This document shows positions 11,543 through 23,243 of a stretch of DNA of 64,000 nt, piece by piece (within the stretch, counting starts at the first letter, position 1; each line of letters opens with the position of its first letter). Source of the DNA: Copromyces sp. CBS 386.78 (taxonomy: Eukaryota; Ascomycota; Sordariomycetes; Sordariales; Sordariaceae); the NCBI GenBank assembly GCA_030685235.1, contig MU839143.1, forward strand, positions 124,001 through 188,000. Reading direction: 5' to 3'. The translations under genes were made by a program, and so were the position numbers. Under the pieces are notes generated by a model. The model searched no databases and had not been told where the DNA came from. It saw only the letters and a program-made list of their open reading frames with translations.

Positions 11543-13171
11543 TCAGTGTCGGTCCCGTCTTCCCCGGTCCCAGGCTCTCGAAGAAGCCCCCGTCTTAGCA
11601 TCTCGGGTGGCCTTCTTCTCCTCTTTGAGCGTCCTGGCTTTCGCCAGAGGATCAATAACCACCAACTCTTCTTCCGCCTTCTTCCGGTAACTGAGGTCTT
11701 TCCCGAGCTTGTCAGCAGCAAAACTCAACTTGTGAGACATCCAACCTTCATCACCGCTATCCTCATTGTCCTCCACCTGATCCCAGGCCTTGCAGCTTTG
11801 ACAGTTAGCAATGAAGTGAAGATCGCACACCTTTTCCTCCTCTGGCTCGCCGTCTCCTTCCCCTCCTCCATTCTCCTTGTCATAATTCACCACAGGCTGG
11901 GCCGCATTCTTCTCTGGTGGAGCAGTCTCAATCTTTGCCTTGAAAGACTTGAGCAGGTCCAAAGCCGCTTGCTCTTCCCGTGTAGGTATGCTGCTAGCAC
12001 CTGGTCGGCGTTTTCTCCCGCGGATGGCTGTGTCCGGAATCAGTTGTTCCAGAGCCGATTTTTTCTTCTCTTGCTTTACTGGCTCTGAATGGATCGTCCT
12101 CTTCATTGACGCTTTGAGTGCCGCAATCTCTTCGTTGGTCTTGTCAAGGAGAGACTTCTTCTTGGGCTCTGGTTCTGGGCTCGAATGCTCGCTGTAATGT
12201 TTCTTGGGCAGCGCCTCTTTCTTCTGAGCAACCGGTGGTGGGCTTGGACTCCTCTTGCTTTCCTTTACTGGTTTTGGCTCTGTTTTTTCTTCCTGTTTTG
12301 GTACGTCCTTTGCCGCTGGTTTGGCGTCCTTCTTGGTGGACCGTTTCTTCGAGGCGCTTTGCTTGCTTGAATCGTCTTCATCAAGATCCACCGCAATCCT
12401 TGTGTCGAACTTTGGTTTCTTGGGGAGAGGAAGCTCTTGGTCGTCCTCGTCACCAACCTCGTCTCCGAAACTTAGTAACTGCTTGCCGCCCTTCCTCTTC
12501 TTCTGCTTCTTCTCGGCGGGTGTGGGCCTAGAAATCTGCTGTTGTCTGGTTTTCTTCTCCCTCTTCTTCATGTCATCGAAGGGATTGATGAGGATCTCGA
12601 TATGGGTGATCTTGATGGGATATAGGGGCCGCTCACCGCCCTCTTCCACCTCGGCCTCTCCGATCTTTGCCAAGTTGTAAATCGTGTCGCCGGCCACTCG
12701 ACCGAACATGGTGTTCTTCCCCGTCAGCTCGTCCGCCTTTCCGAGCGTGAAGAAGAACTGACTGCTGTTGGTGTCTGGTGTCCCTTCGTTCGCCATACCC
12801 AGGAGACCTCTACGGTTGAACTTGAGGCGCGAGTGAAACTCGTCCTTGAAGTTGGCGCCATAGGGTCCAGCATTCTTTCCGTGTCTCTGGTCCATCGGCC
12901 ATGGGTCGAGATCGCCGCTGAGCGCGCCATTGTCGTAAATAGACTCTCCTCCGTGGCCGGTGCCGCTGGGATCACCGCCCTGGACAATGAAACCTGAGAC
13001 CAGGCGGTGGAAGATGGTGTTGTCGTAATAACCGTCGAGTGCAAGCTGCAGGAAGTTTCGGCATGTCAATGGCGTTTGCTTTGCGAAGAGTTCAACGGCA
13101 ATCTCGCCCTGCGTTGTGTGGATAATCGCAGATGCCGTCGGCTGCGGCTCGAGGTTGTAGATGGCCGACAT
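11543..13171 (-). CDS. cwc27: spliceosome-associated cyclophilin CWC27
   Basis: Component of activated spliceosomes, with a cyclophilin fold at the N terminus and a long charged tail. It is a single exon of 542 residues from ATG 13,171. The cyclophilin domain covers about residues 12-200 (FHRLVSGFIVQGGDPSGTG and NSSQFFFTLGKADEL are diagnostic). Where active cyclophilins have a Trp before the GK-FG motif, this protein reads ADELTGKNTMFG, the Glu-containing form typical of CWC27, so prolyl isomerase activity is probably weak or absent. The tail (about 205-542) is Lys/Glu-rich with nuclear-localisation-like KKQKKRKGGK. It is divergent from the V-ATPase B gene, with 725 bp between start codons. 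Confidence 0.95.
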   Translation of the reverse strand: MSAIYNLEPQPTASAIIHTTQGEIAVELFAKQTPLTCRNFLQLALDGYYDNTIFHRLVSGFIVQGGDPSGTGHGGESIYDNGALSGDLDPWPMDQRHGKNAGPYGANFKDEFHSRLKFNRRGLLGMANEGTPDTNSSQFFFTLGKADELTGKNTMFGRVAGDTIYNLAKIGEAEVEEGGERPLYPIKITHIEILINPFDDMKKREKKTRQQQISRPTPAEKKQKKRKGGKQLLSFGDEVGDEDDQELPLPKKPKFDTRIAVDLDEDDSSKQSASKKRSTKKDAKPAAKDVPKQEEKTEPKPVKESKRSPSPPPVAQKKEALPKKHYSEHSSPEPEPKKKSLLDKTNEEIAALKASMKRTIHSEPVKQEKKKSALEQLIPDTAIRGRKRRPGASSIPTREEQAALDLLKSFKAKIETAPPEKNAAQPVVNYDKENGGGEGDGEPEEEKVCDLHFIANCQSCKAWDQVEDNEDSGDEGWMSHKLSFAADKLGKDLSYRKKAEEELVVIDPLAKARTLKEEKKATRDAKTGASSRAWDRGRRDRH

Positions 13172-13896
13172 GTTGATGGGTTTGCCGCGCTTGGCTCGGT
13201 GTGGTTCCGCGCGTGTGTGGTTTTATTACGGTCGGAGCATGCAATGACGATGTTTGAAGTTTCGACGAAAGAGGAGTGTTTGACGATAACGCGACAAGTG
13301 CTTGGACAGGGCGAGTTCAGTTTCAAGGCGCAAACTGAAGGTGGATGCAGTTCAGGCTTGGCTCGAAACGACGATCGCAGTTGGAGGTTGGAGGTTTGGC
13401 TCTGGAAGGTGTGGCGGTGCAACGAATGTTTTAAAACGGGGCGCTTTGCAGTGTTTGGACAACCCGGTTGCAACTGTCCAACTGACATGTTGCGGATGAC
13501 GGATGCGGGGCTGCCCTGTACTGTCAGTGGGAGCGCCGGGCCCGCTGCCTGCCAGGACCGGGCTGCCCGCTGTGCTCTCGCAGCGCAGGGTAGGTAGGTA
13601 GGAACTTGGCCTGGATAGGCGCTTGTCACTTGTCACATCAGCCAGCGCCTCAGCCTATCACCAGTCCAGGCCAGCCCGGCCGAGGACGGGACTTGGAGCT
13701 TGCGACTGCTTGCAACTTGGACCTACTAAGACAGCAATACATGTTACCTTGGCTTCTCCATCCACCAACCTCATTCTCCCTCCGTCGCATCCAGCATCTC
13801 GCCGACGACCGTAACGTCTTTCCCAGTCCTATAATATCCGATCTTTATCCTGAGCTGGCCTCGAGGTCTTGAATACCGATTCCACACTCTCCCACA
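13172..13896. promoter_or_regulatory. divergent promoter region cwc27 / vma2
   Basis: 725 bp between two divergent start codons, expected to contain both promoters and 5' leaders. Pyrimidine-rich sequence precedes the V-ATPase gene (about 13,740-13,800). A TAGGTAGGTAGG run lies at about 13,590-13,601. No gene is seen. Confidence 0.5.
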
Positions 13897-15746
13897 ATGG
13901 CCGATCCCCGGGTACCGTCGTCATACAAGGTGACGCCCAGAATCCGCTACAACACCGTCGGTGGTGTCAACGGTCCTCTCGTCATCCTCGACAATGTTGG
14001 TCAACCGCTGCTTCCTTCCTACGGCATTCTCTCTCCCGCAATGCGCACGTCTAACAAGTTCCGCAGGTCAAATTCCCCAGATACAACGAAATCGTCACAT
14101 TGACTCTTCCCGATGGAACGCAACGCTCCGGTCAGGTTTTGGAGGCGCGAGGTGAGTTTCTCTTCCGCAACTCCTCTGTCACAGCCCGATCGACTACTAA
14201 TGGTCATGACTCTTTACAGGAAACCGCGCCGTCGTTCAGGTAGACAACCGCGACATGGCTTAACAGACTTTCGAACAATGCGCTGATATCATGGATAGGT
14301 CTTCGAGGGTACCTCCGGCATCGACGTGAAGAAGGTGAGGCAGGAATCCAGGCAGAATTAGCGAACAGGAAGCTGACTATGAACAGACCAAAGTCGAGTT
14401 CACCGGCGAGAGCTTGAAGCTTGGTGTGTCAGAGGACATGTTGGGCCGTATCTTTGATGGTTCCGGCAGGGCGATCGACAAGGGTCCCAAGGTGTTGGCC
14501 GAAGAGTATCTCGACATCAACGGCAGTCCCATCAACCCCTACTCCAGAGTGAGTACCTTGATGGCTGAATCACGAACACCGGGGACATGACGTTGACAAG
14601 CCATAGGAATACCCCCAAGAAATGATCTCCACCGGTATCTCTGCCATCGACACCATGAACTCGATCGCCCGTGGTCAAAAGATCCCCATTTTCTCCGCCG
14701 CCGGGTTGCCTCACAACGAGATTGCTGCCCAGATTTGCCGACAGGCTGGTCTCGTCCAGCGTCAGGGTATTACAAATAAGGGTGTCCACGATGGTCACGA
14801 GGAGAATTTCTCGATCGTGTTCGGTGCCATGGGTGTCAACTTGGAAACCGCCCGTTTCTTCACCCGCGATTTCGAGGAGAACGGCAGTTTGGGCCGTACC
14901 ACCCTCTTCCTCAACCTTGCCAACGACCCGACTATCGAGCGTATCATTACCCCCCGTCTCGCCCTCACGACCGCCGAGTACTACGCCTACCAGCTTGAGA
15001 AGCATGTTCTCGTCATTCTTACCGATCTTTCGTCATACTGCGATGCCCTTCGTGAGGTCTCGGCTGCCCGCGAAGAAGTGCCCGGCCGTCGTGGTTTCCC
15101 GGGTTACATGTACACGGATTTGTCGACCATTTACGAGCGTGCTGGTCGTGTCGCTGGCCGCAACGGCTCGATCACGCAGATCCCCATTCTCACAATGCCT
15201 AATGACGATATCACCCATCCTATTCCCGATTTGACGGGTTACATTACCGAGGGTCAGATCTTTGTCGATAGAGGTCTCCACAACCGTGGTATCTACCCTC
15301 CCATCAACGTGCTGCCCTCTCTCTCGCGTCTGATGAAGTCGGCCATCGGTGAGGGCATGACGCGCAAGGATCACGGTGATGTCTCGAACCAGCTGTACGC
15401 CAAGTATGCTATTGGTCGTGATGCGGCGGCCATGAAGGCTGTCGTTGGTGAGGAGGCCTTGTCGAACGAGGACAAGCTCTCTCTGGAGTTTTTGGACAAG
15501 TTCGAGCGGTCCTTCATTGCCCAGGGTCCTTACGAGTCTCGCACCATCTTCGAGTCTCTAGACCTTGCGTGGAGCTTGCTCCGTATCTACCGCAAGGACA
15601 TGCTCAACCGTATCCCCAAGAAGATCATCGACGAGTTCTACTCGAGGTCCGCGGCTGACCGCAAGGGCAAGGGCAAGGACAAGCCCACGACCAAGGATAC
15701 CAGGGACACGGCGGCGCCCGAGGAGGAGAACCTGATTGACGCATAA
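13897..15746 (+). CDS. vma2: V-type ATPase subunit B
   Basis: Non-catalytic nucleotide-binding subunit of the V1 sector of the vacuolar H+-ATPase, which acidifies vacuoles and endomembranes. Six exons: 13897-13995, 14067-14151, 14220-14239, 14299-14334, 14387-14548 and 14607-15746. Each has GT...AG borders and the frame is preserved throughout; the product is 513 residues, the usual length. The start MADPR precedes [21 protein letters not shown]. Family features include [37 protein letters not shown] and the alpha/beta ATPase signature [10 protein letters not shown]. The introns are clustered in the first 700 bp, and exon 3 is only 20 nt. The C terminus is Lys/Asp-rich. Confidence 0.97.
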
Positions 15747-17099
15747 ACAGCTTGTTGGCTGTGAGAAATGTCGGCGTGGTGCCCGGTGAGTGTTGGTTTA
15801 TGACTTTAGAGTTCTGTTTCGTGTATCTCAAAGGCATGGGGTTTTGCGCTTTTGCTGCGATATTGTAGATTGCAATTGAAGAGTATCATGCTTCCATTGT
15901 TTCCTGTGCTGAAGGTGTTGACAGATGACATGCTGTGATAGTAAACACCAACAACGGAACAAGGAGGGCTGGATCTGGAAGCCTTGGCATGGCTGAAGCT
16001 AGAGCTTATTCGGTGGGGAAGAGACGAACCCGCATGGTTCTCCAGGACGCCACAGCCGCGCCAATGAGGATTGGAGACAGACTCCATCATCTGATGGTTC
16101 GCTTCTGCACGACGTCATATTCGTGATTTTACCCCGGCATATTTTGGGGAAAGTAAACCACGTCGAGCTTGGGTTCACGATGCTTCAACCTACTGGTACG
16201 AATCGTATAAAGGTTTGAGACCGAGAGAAGCAGTGTTGGTTATCGCGCTCACTTGGGACAAGCCTCCACCAAGACCCAAGGAGACAAAGCCGATGATGTG
16301 CTCTTCACTGAAAAGGTCCATGATATTCATTTTCGCTTGGGACTAGAAAACCATGTGCAAGAACCTAGGAGGTTGGGCAATAGTCCTCCCCAACCCAATA
16401 TATACCCTGCCTCCATTCCTGGCGGAGAATATCACAGATGCAACGAGGCGCCGAGATGCACCAATTAAAAGCACCGGCTGCATATTAATCGTTGACTACA
16501 AACCAGGAGCGAATGCCGGCATGCGACTTCTATATGGTAAATTTGTGTGAGTTTGTCACACAGAACACAGAAAGGCTGGCATGTCGTGGCCTTTTTACGT
16601 GTACTGCTAGACAAGTCTTGTTGCCGAATGCAGATCACATTCCTCTTGTCACCGAGGTGTGATATATAGGTGTGGAGGTGGAGAGGAGAAGAGAGGAGAA
16701 AAGAGAGGTCGGGATGAACATGATTCATTCATTATTCAGGAGTTGGGGATATGGGATCAGAGATCATACCGCTTTGGGCCGTTCACAGTTTACCCCGGAT
16801 TCATGCTTGGGTAACCATCCAACCTTTTCTCGAGGTGATCACCAACTCTCGCGACCTAGATCCGCACCAACGGGAGACCGCATTTACCGACGTGGCCCTG
16901 TCTAGCTTGCCAATGGATATAACCTTGCGTTTGGCTTGATACATATCAACTTCCCTCCTTCTTTTTCCCCCTCAGTTTGTGCTCCCCTTTCTTTCTCCTT
17001 GGGTTTCCTCGTTATTTTGGCGAGTCTGGTGCTACTGTTCCCTTCTCGCGAGTGTCAACAGGCATCATCACCACGACCAGCACCGGGACCATTACCAAG
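15747..17099. other. intergenic, no gene seen
   Basis: 3' flank of the V-ATPase gene and 5' flank of the epimerase gene. Only short, unrelated open frames are present. Pyrimidine-rich sequence at about 16,945-17,045 just before the epimerase start is typical of a fungal 5' leader. Confidence 0.5.
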
Positions 17100-18457
17100 A
17101 TGCGTCTGCACACTCTCCTGCTGGGGACTCTCTCCCTTACGGCAGCAGCAACAAGCTCACAAACAAAAATCCCCTCCCCCGACGCCAACGGCAAATACTG
17201 GCTCAACACCACCCACCTCTCCCTAGCCTTCATCCCCTACGGCGCCTCCATCACCAACCTGATCCTATCCGACAAGCACGGCAAGCCCCTAGACATTGTC
17301 GCCGGCTACGACAACGCGACCGCCTACACTCTTGACAAGGCTCACCCGCACTTTGGGTCGGTGCCGGGGCGGTATGCGAATCGCATCAAGAACAGTTCTT
17401 TCACCCTCTTTTCCGACGACTCAGCTATAACATATCACGTCACGCCCAATGAGAATCCGACTCCCGAAAGGCCAGAAGGGGTAGACACCCTCCACGGCGG
17501 TCCCGACGGGTGGGATTATCGGAACTTCACCCTTGTCGCCTACACCAACTCGTCTATAACTTTCTCCATCGTCGACCCCGACGGTAAAGAGGGATTTCCG
17601 GGGGAGGTAATCAGTTACGTCACCTACACGGTCTCGGGCCAAACATGGGATATCAAAATGGTGGCTATCGCCACCACGAAAAAGACGCCGATTATGCTGA
17701 GCAGTCACACGTACTGGAACTTGGACGGGTTTGAGCTCGAGGATGCGCTGAACCATGAGCTGTGGATGCCGTTTGCGGGGATGAGGGTGGGCGTCGATGG
17801 GATATTGATTCCCACGGGGGAGCTGCTGGGGAATGAGAGGGGGGGTGTTAATGATTTTTGGAGTAGACCGAAAAGCATTGGGGAGTCTTTTGGGAATGGC
17901 ACCGAGGGGACGACGCAAAAAGGGTTGGAGGGGAACTGTGGGACGGATTGCACGGGTTACGGTATGTTCTCTCTCCTCTTTCCCCCTTTTTTTTCTCTTA
18001 CCTTGGCACGACCCTTTGTTTTTTTTGTTTTTTTTGTGTTTTCTTTTTCCATCAAAACATAACTGACGCAAATAAATCAAAAACAGATAACTGCTACCTC
18101 AACACCCTCCGCCCCTCCCCAGTCTCCTCCCTCTCCGACTCCTGGCGCCAACCATCCCAAATGGTCGCCCGCCTCTCCTCCCCGCACAGTGGCATCAAGC
18201 TCGAGGTCTACACGGACCAGGACGCATTTCAGATGTACTCGTGCAACCAGCAAAAGGGCGACGTCCCCCTGAAATGGACGCAGGGCACGGATGAGATAAG
18301 AACCATCCCCCAGTATGGATGTGTAGTCCTCGAAGTGCAGGATTGGATCGATGGGATCAATCATCCTGAGTGGGGGAGGACGAAGAAGCAGGTCTTTGCG
18401 CCGGGAGGGGATCCGTATGTGCTGCAGGCTAGGTATGTTTTTGGGGTTGATAAGTGA
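17100..18457 (+). CDS. secreted aldose 1-epimerase (galactose mutarotase family)
   Basis: Interconverts alpha and beta anomers of aldoses such as galactose. Two exons, 17100-17961 and 18087-18457, give 410 residues; the 125-bp intron is pyrimidine-rich and ends AAACAG. The start is chosen because it opens a classic signal peptide (MRLHTLLLGTLSLTAAATSS), so the enzyme should be secreted. The mutarotase fold spans the rest. Catalytic candidates are His132 in LHGGPDGWDYR, His203 in SSHTYWNLDGF and Glu370 in CVVLEVQDWIDG, in the expected order. Several N-x-S/T sites (for example NTTH, NSSF, NFTL) fit secretion. Extracellular members are common in filamentous fungi; the substrate is not determined. 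Confidence 0.93.
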
Positions 18458-18982
18458 CCGGGAATGACTTGACCTGCGAACAGGCTGTAGAGATACTCTT
18501 CAGGTAGTCAGTTAGCGGTCGGTTTTGTAGACCCAACGAGCAATGAATAGGGATACGATTAGTCGTAACGATATATGAATGACTAACAAACTCGGCTGAT
18601 CATGGATACCTTTGTGAGTCATGTTCAGTGGTGAAAAGTGCTGAAGTATTAAACTGAACGTGTGGTGATGTGACAGAATTGGTATCATAGACTCTTCTCA
18701 GAAAGGCTTCAAAAACACAAAACAGTATGCCAACAAAACAATAACTATACCCAGCCAGCCCAGCCAACCGGCATGCTTGTCCCCTTTCTTCTTAACAGCC
18801 ATATCTGTCCTTCTCTTGTGTTCCGATGTTTCTCATCCCATCTCATCTTTCACCCAATATCCATAGCTGCTCCTCGAGTTGATGCACTGAGCGAGCCTCT
18901 CTGCTGGTTCTCCGAAAGCCCTCTGCACGATAGCATTTCTTTCTCCTGCCCAAGTATATACGCCCCTCCACCACTTCTCTCC
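18458..18982. other. convergent 3' intergenic region
   Basis: Lies between two convergent genes (epimerase plus, unknown protein minus). No gene is seen; expected to hold both 3' untranslated regions. Confidence 0.5.
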
Positions 18983-21505
18983 TCACTCATCTTTGTTATC
19001 AACTTTCTGCTCATCATCAACCAGGATGACAACAGTCAAAGCAGCCGCATACGCCTCGCGGATAGCACAAGCCATACTTAGGTGTTTCGCCACGTCAGTA
19101 AAACAAAAACAACCCAAATTCTCTCAAGTCACTCCGCCAAGAGGGTTCGGGTTCAAAAACTCACCAAGTCTTTGCAACATCAGCAACCACCGCACTCAAC
19201 CCCCAATGCGCGCACCACGCCCTGGCCAACACCTCATTATCCGGCACCCCAAACGCCTCCACCACCAGCACCCGTTCGTTATCCTGATCCTGACCAGTAT
19301 GATCAGTCGCTGTCGCGGTACCCCCGGCGCTCATCACATTGCTCCCCTTTTTGCTTCCTCCCAGCCCGTGACTTCCCAACCCAAATGACTTTGGACCACC
19401 ATGCATCATCCCGCTGCCGTCCAAGCTGGAATTGATCCCCCCGTACACCCCGTTCCAGTCGCGCACATGCACCAGCTTGTCTGCCCTGACGGATTCATAC
19501 ACGTAGTCGAAGAACAAAGGGTGTGGCCCATCGCTGCACGGCCACGCATGCACAAAGTTCACGTCAAAAGTCAGCCTCAAAGGCCACGAGTTCCCGTCAA
19601 TGGCAAAGTGGATGCTGGCGTCAAACCACTTCGGTCCGTTGTCACTGCTGGTCGCCCCGCTGGTGATACTGTGCTTGCTGTCGTTGGTGTTGGATGGCCG
19701 GAGGTGCAACATCTCGATGCGCACGAGGTCCGTCAGGTAGCCGTCGTAGTCGTAGTCTTCGTCTTCGTCCATCTTGGGAGCTACGAGCTCGTATTCTTTC
19801 ACGGGAAAGACTTCGGCGGGAGGGCCGAGCGGGTCGGAGCGCTCGCTCATGGTTTTCACGTCCTCCGGGGTAACGGTTTGCGAGCGGGCGGGCGGTTTGC
19901 GCTGCCGGATGCGTGCGATTTGGGCGCGGTCGAGGTGCACGGTGGGACGAGCCGGGCCGACCCAGCCGGCGACGGAAAGGCACGTGGGCGCGAGGACTTT
20001 GCCGACGATGGAGGCGGCGGTCCAGTAGGTATAGCTGCCGCGGTATTGGAAGCCGCAGTGCGGGTGGATGTGGGTGAGGAGGGCGAGGTCGTCGGTGGCG
20101 CGGTCGGGGTCGATGTCGACGAGAGAGTTCATGATTAGGAAGGGGAAGGTGGTGCCGGGGAGGATGAGGCCGCTGAAGAAAGCCATGGCGTGTGAGGATA
20201 TGTGGCCGGTGAGGGTTCCCTGGGCTTCGTGCTGCTTGAGGCAGTCGATGGTCTCGGAGAGGTTGGGCCACTTCATCATCTGGATAAATCGCTTGAGCAT
20301 GCGGACTTGACGCTTCTGTAGCTTAAACCGAAGACGAATCTGGTCCGGCTGCTCTCCAATGCGGTCTACGCGGATGTTTTCGCGCCAACGGCGAGCAAGG
20401 GCGAGGTTCCATTGTATTGTTGGTGGGATCTGGGCAACAAGCTTTTCTTTTGCTTCCGCGAGGTGCAAGCCCGAGTTTATGCGTAAGTCGAGCTCGACGC
20501 TGAGAAGAAGTTGGTGGAAGAACTTGTGATAGGTCGGCGCATTGCCGAGAGAGTTGTCGTAGATGAACTTGGTGGCGACCTGGTTCTTGGGCAAGGTAAA
20601 GTCGATCCAGTCTGGTCGGGAGAGAACCATGATAAGATCGGTGATTTGCTTGTCCAACGTCTTGTGTGGGCTCAGGTACTTGTCGGGGTCTCGGAGAAGT
20701 CGTCGGTAGAGGTTCTTGTACATGAGATCCTCGTCGTCGTCCTCCAGCCCTCTTTCCAACTCCTGAAGCCTCTCGAAAATGCGATCCAGCGTAATCTCTC
20801 GTGGTGCTACGCCAGAATCTCGAAGTGGTATGGACGGCGGAATAACACTGGCTGAAGATACCCAATGGTTGAGGGTAATGGTCCCTGCGCGTTTCCCAAA
20901 GCAAAAGGCGTAGCTTGGCTGCTCGAAAGTCTCCCATGGGTGGTTTGCGTAACCGGACCCCTCTTTCCGTAGGGTCATGAGCTGGGTCATGGCGTCGTGC
21001 AAGTTCGCGGCGTCGGTGTCATCGCCATGATTCCCTGCAACGGTAGCGTAAAGAGTGTAATAATGATCGGGTGCGTGTGGTACAGGTCGCTTATGACCTC
21101 TGAATGCCGGAGCGCCCCTGGATATTAGCTGCATCGCCTGGCCCAAAGATAGCTCTTCCTCACTCGACATGCCTGATGGCGGCCAGTCGGTAAGCGGTCC
21201 CGGATCATGACGATGGATCTCGTAGTCACGACCTTTTCCCTTGCCATTTGCGCCGGGCCGCCTAGGTCGGCGACGATCGCTTGTGAATTCAGTGGGCAAG
21301 TCGGATCTCCTTCGTTGGCGTGGGCCTGCGTCGCTATCACTTGCTGTCCTCCTATGGTTTGCTTCCTTTGCTCCCTGTACATGGTGTTAGGTTTGTAGTT
21401 ATATCCCGAGGTAAGAGTTGGTTGACTGACATCTTTCAAGTGCCTGATTGCCGTGCTCTTTGAACGAATCAGGTTCCAGAGACTCTTCCTCTTTGACTCG
21501 GCCAT
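18983..21505 (-). CDS. conserved-looking protein of unknown function
   Basis: I do not recognise this family. Three exons, 21505-21431, 21374-19165 and 19076-18983, give 792 residues. Intron 1 (56 bp) has a CTAAC branch and CAG acceptor. Intron 2 (88 bp) has a GTGAGT donor and a CTGAC branch, and removing it bypasses an in-frame TGA and adds 31 codons rich in Ala and aliphatic residues (ACAIREAYAAALTVVILV). The N terminus is basic. About residues 80-200 hold an aromatic/His-rich segment (PDHYYTLYATVAGN). Around residues 300-480 are many leucines and basic residues. There is no signal peptide, and no catalytic motif was recognised. The acidic stretch MDEDEDYDYDGYLTD and a Gly/Ser-rich linker lie toward the C terminus. 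It may be lineage-specific. Confidence 0.8.
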
Positions 21506-23243
21506 CTCTTCACTCTCCCCCCTTCAGTGCCACTTGCGCCTATGTTGCCGGCAGAAGTTGTTACGTTTCGTTTCGTGATTCTCCAAGAGCAAATCCAAGT
21601 TTATGGCTCACGACAAACATGGCACATTCGAAGAAGGTGTATTCCAAGCAGGCTGAGTCCTCGGGGGTGGTTATTGGTTGAGTCTGGAGAGTTTCAAAAT
21701 GTTGAGTGAGGCTGAGCCGCGCATGCGTGTATCAAGGCTCCAGACGCCTCCCTCATGAATGCGCAAGTGTTAGTCCCGTATCAATGGTGTATATGTATTT
21801 TATGGCTACGATGTTAACGGTATAGCTATGTCGATATTCACCGTATCGAGTGAGGATCAGTTGGCGGCGCAGGCGAGAATGGATGAGTGGACGAACGGCG
21901 GGGTTCCGGTTACATTCAGCGATGGTTGAGATGGCAGGATGACGGTGGTTATGGTGAATCAATCACCTGATGAGTCTCTCCAACAGCTGAAGTTGGACAG
22001 TCCTCTCTAAGAGTCGCGATGGATAGTTGTGTGGCGTTTGTTGTTTGAAGTGAAGACGAGAGCCAGAGGATGTCAAGGTATGGAAGGGAACGAGGCCAGA
22101 GACAGAAGGGCTTTTGGACGAAATACGAGGAAGTCGAAACAAACAAGAGAGAGGCAATGCAGGCGTCGATGCAAAGAAGCAGGCGGCGATGGTTAGCGTT
22201 GATAACATGCCTGATAGTGCAGTACCCAATTCCATGATGCCCTGCCGATCCGCTTGGTTTCCAGCCATTGGACTTTTATGAGGGACTTCGCTTCCAAGCC
22301 CAGCCCAGCACTTCCATTATCCAGTGCCAACCACTCGATTATTCCATGCGTGCTTGGTAGAGGTAGATACCTAGCCACCGGCCACAGCTCACCACTGGTA
22401 CAGCTTTAACCTGTATCTTACCGATACGAACGGGGCACTCGGGGTCCCGCCTCCAGATTCCAGACGAGTAATTCAGGGAACAATAAGGTAGCCAACGCTG
22501 GCTGCCCTGGGGGAGGCTGTTTTTCCTAGGCCATTCCAAGGTAGCTACAACCCAATCGCCTTGTCGCCTCTCGGAACTTGTGACGCAGCTGCCCATGTCC
22601 AGCTCATCGTGTACCACGGAGCCGCCCATGTGAAAAAGAAAAGGAGTGTTTGTTTGGACTTCCATCTTCTCGGAACCCGGAATGCAATTCGCTTTTAAGT
22701 CGTTTGCTTGTTCCCGCCTGTTAGTCCATGTTCTTCTGTAGGTACCTTATTTACAGCAGGGGCCTCCCGTCTGCTTGTACTGTATATAACGTATTGACCA
22801 TGGCACAGCGCTAACATTGCAAGCAGCGATGGATCATGGAAGGCGCCACAGAGTTACCTACATCTGGGTGGTGTCGTGATATTAATCTCTTCGGGAACAT
22901 TGGATGACATGGGGAAATATGAGTTGGAGAGATAGTGAAAGCCTCTGCTCAGAGGGAGTGAAGAAACTCAGCATGGAGGTCGTTGCGACTTGCCCGTAAA
23001 GTGTCTGTAACAAAGCCCTTGGGGTTGGGGTTAACGGTGCGGATCCAGTGGATTGACACTGAAGTGTGGGGGTGGAATTACACACTCACCGCCTGCTAGT
23101 GCAGCGGCAGAATCGAACAAGTCCAGAAATTTTCATGACCAAAAGTGCAGGCAATCCCCAAGGTCCCCATTCTCAAGTAAACAGGAAAAAAAGAAAGCAA
23201 GTTAGACACCGTTCAGTTCTCACTTGCAAAATCATCATCCAAA
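21506..23243. other. intergenic, no gene seen
   Basis: About 1.7 kb between divergent genes (unknown protein minus, NOP15 plus). Only short open frames without recognisable features. TACCTA-like motifs occur (about 22,370 and 22,740). Confidence 0.45.
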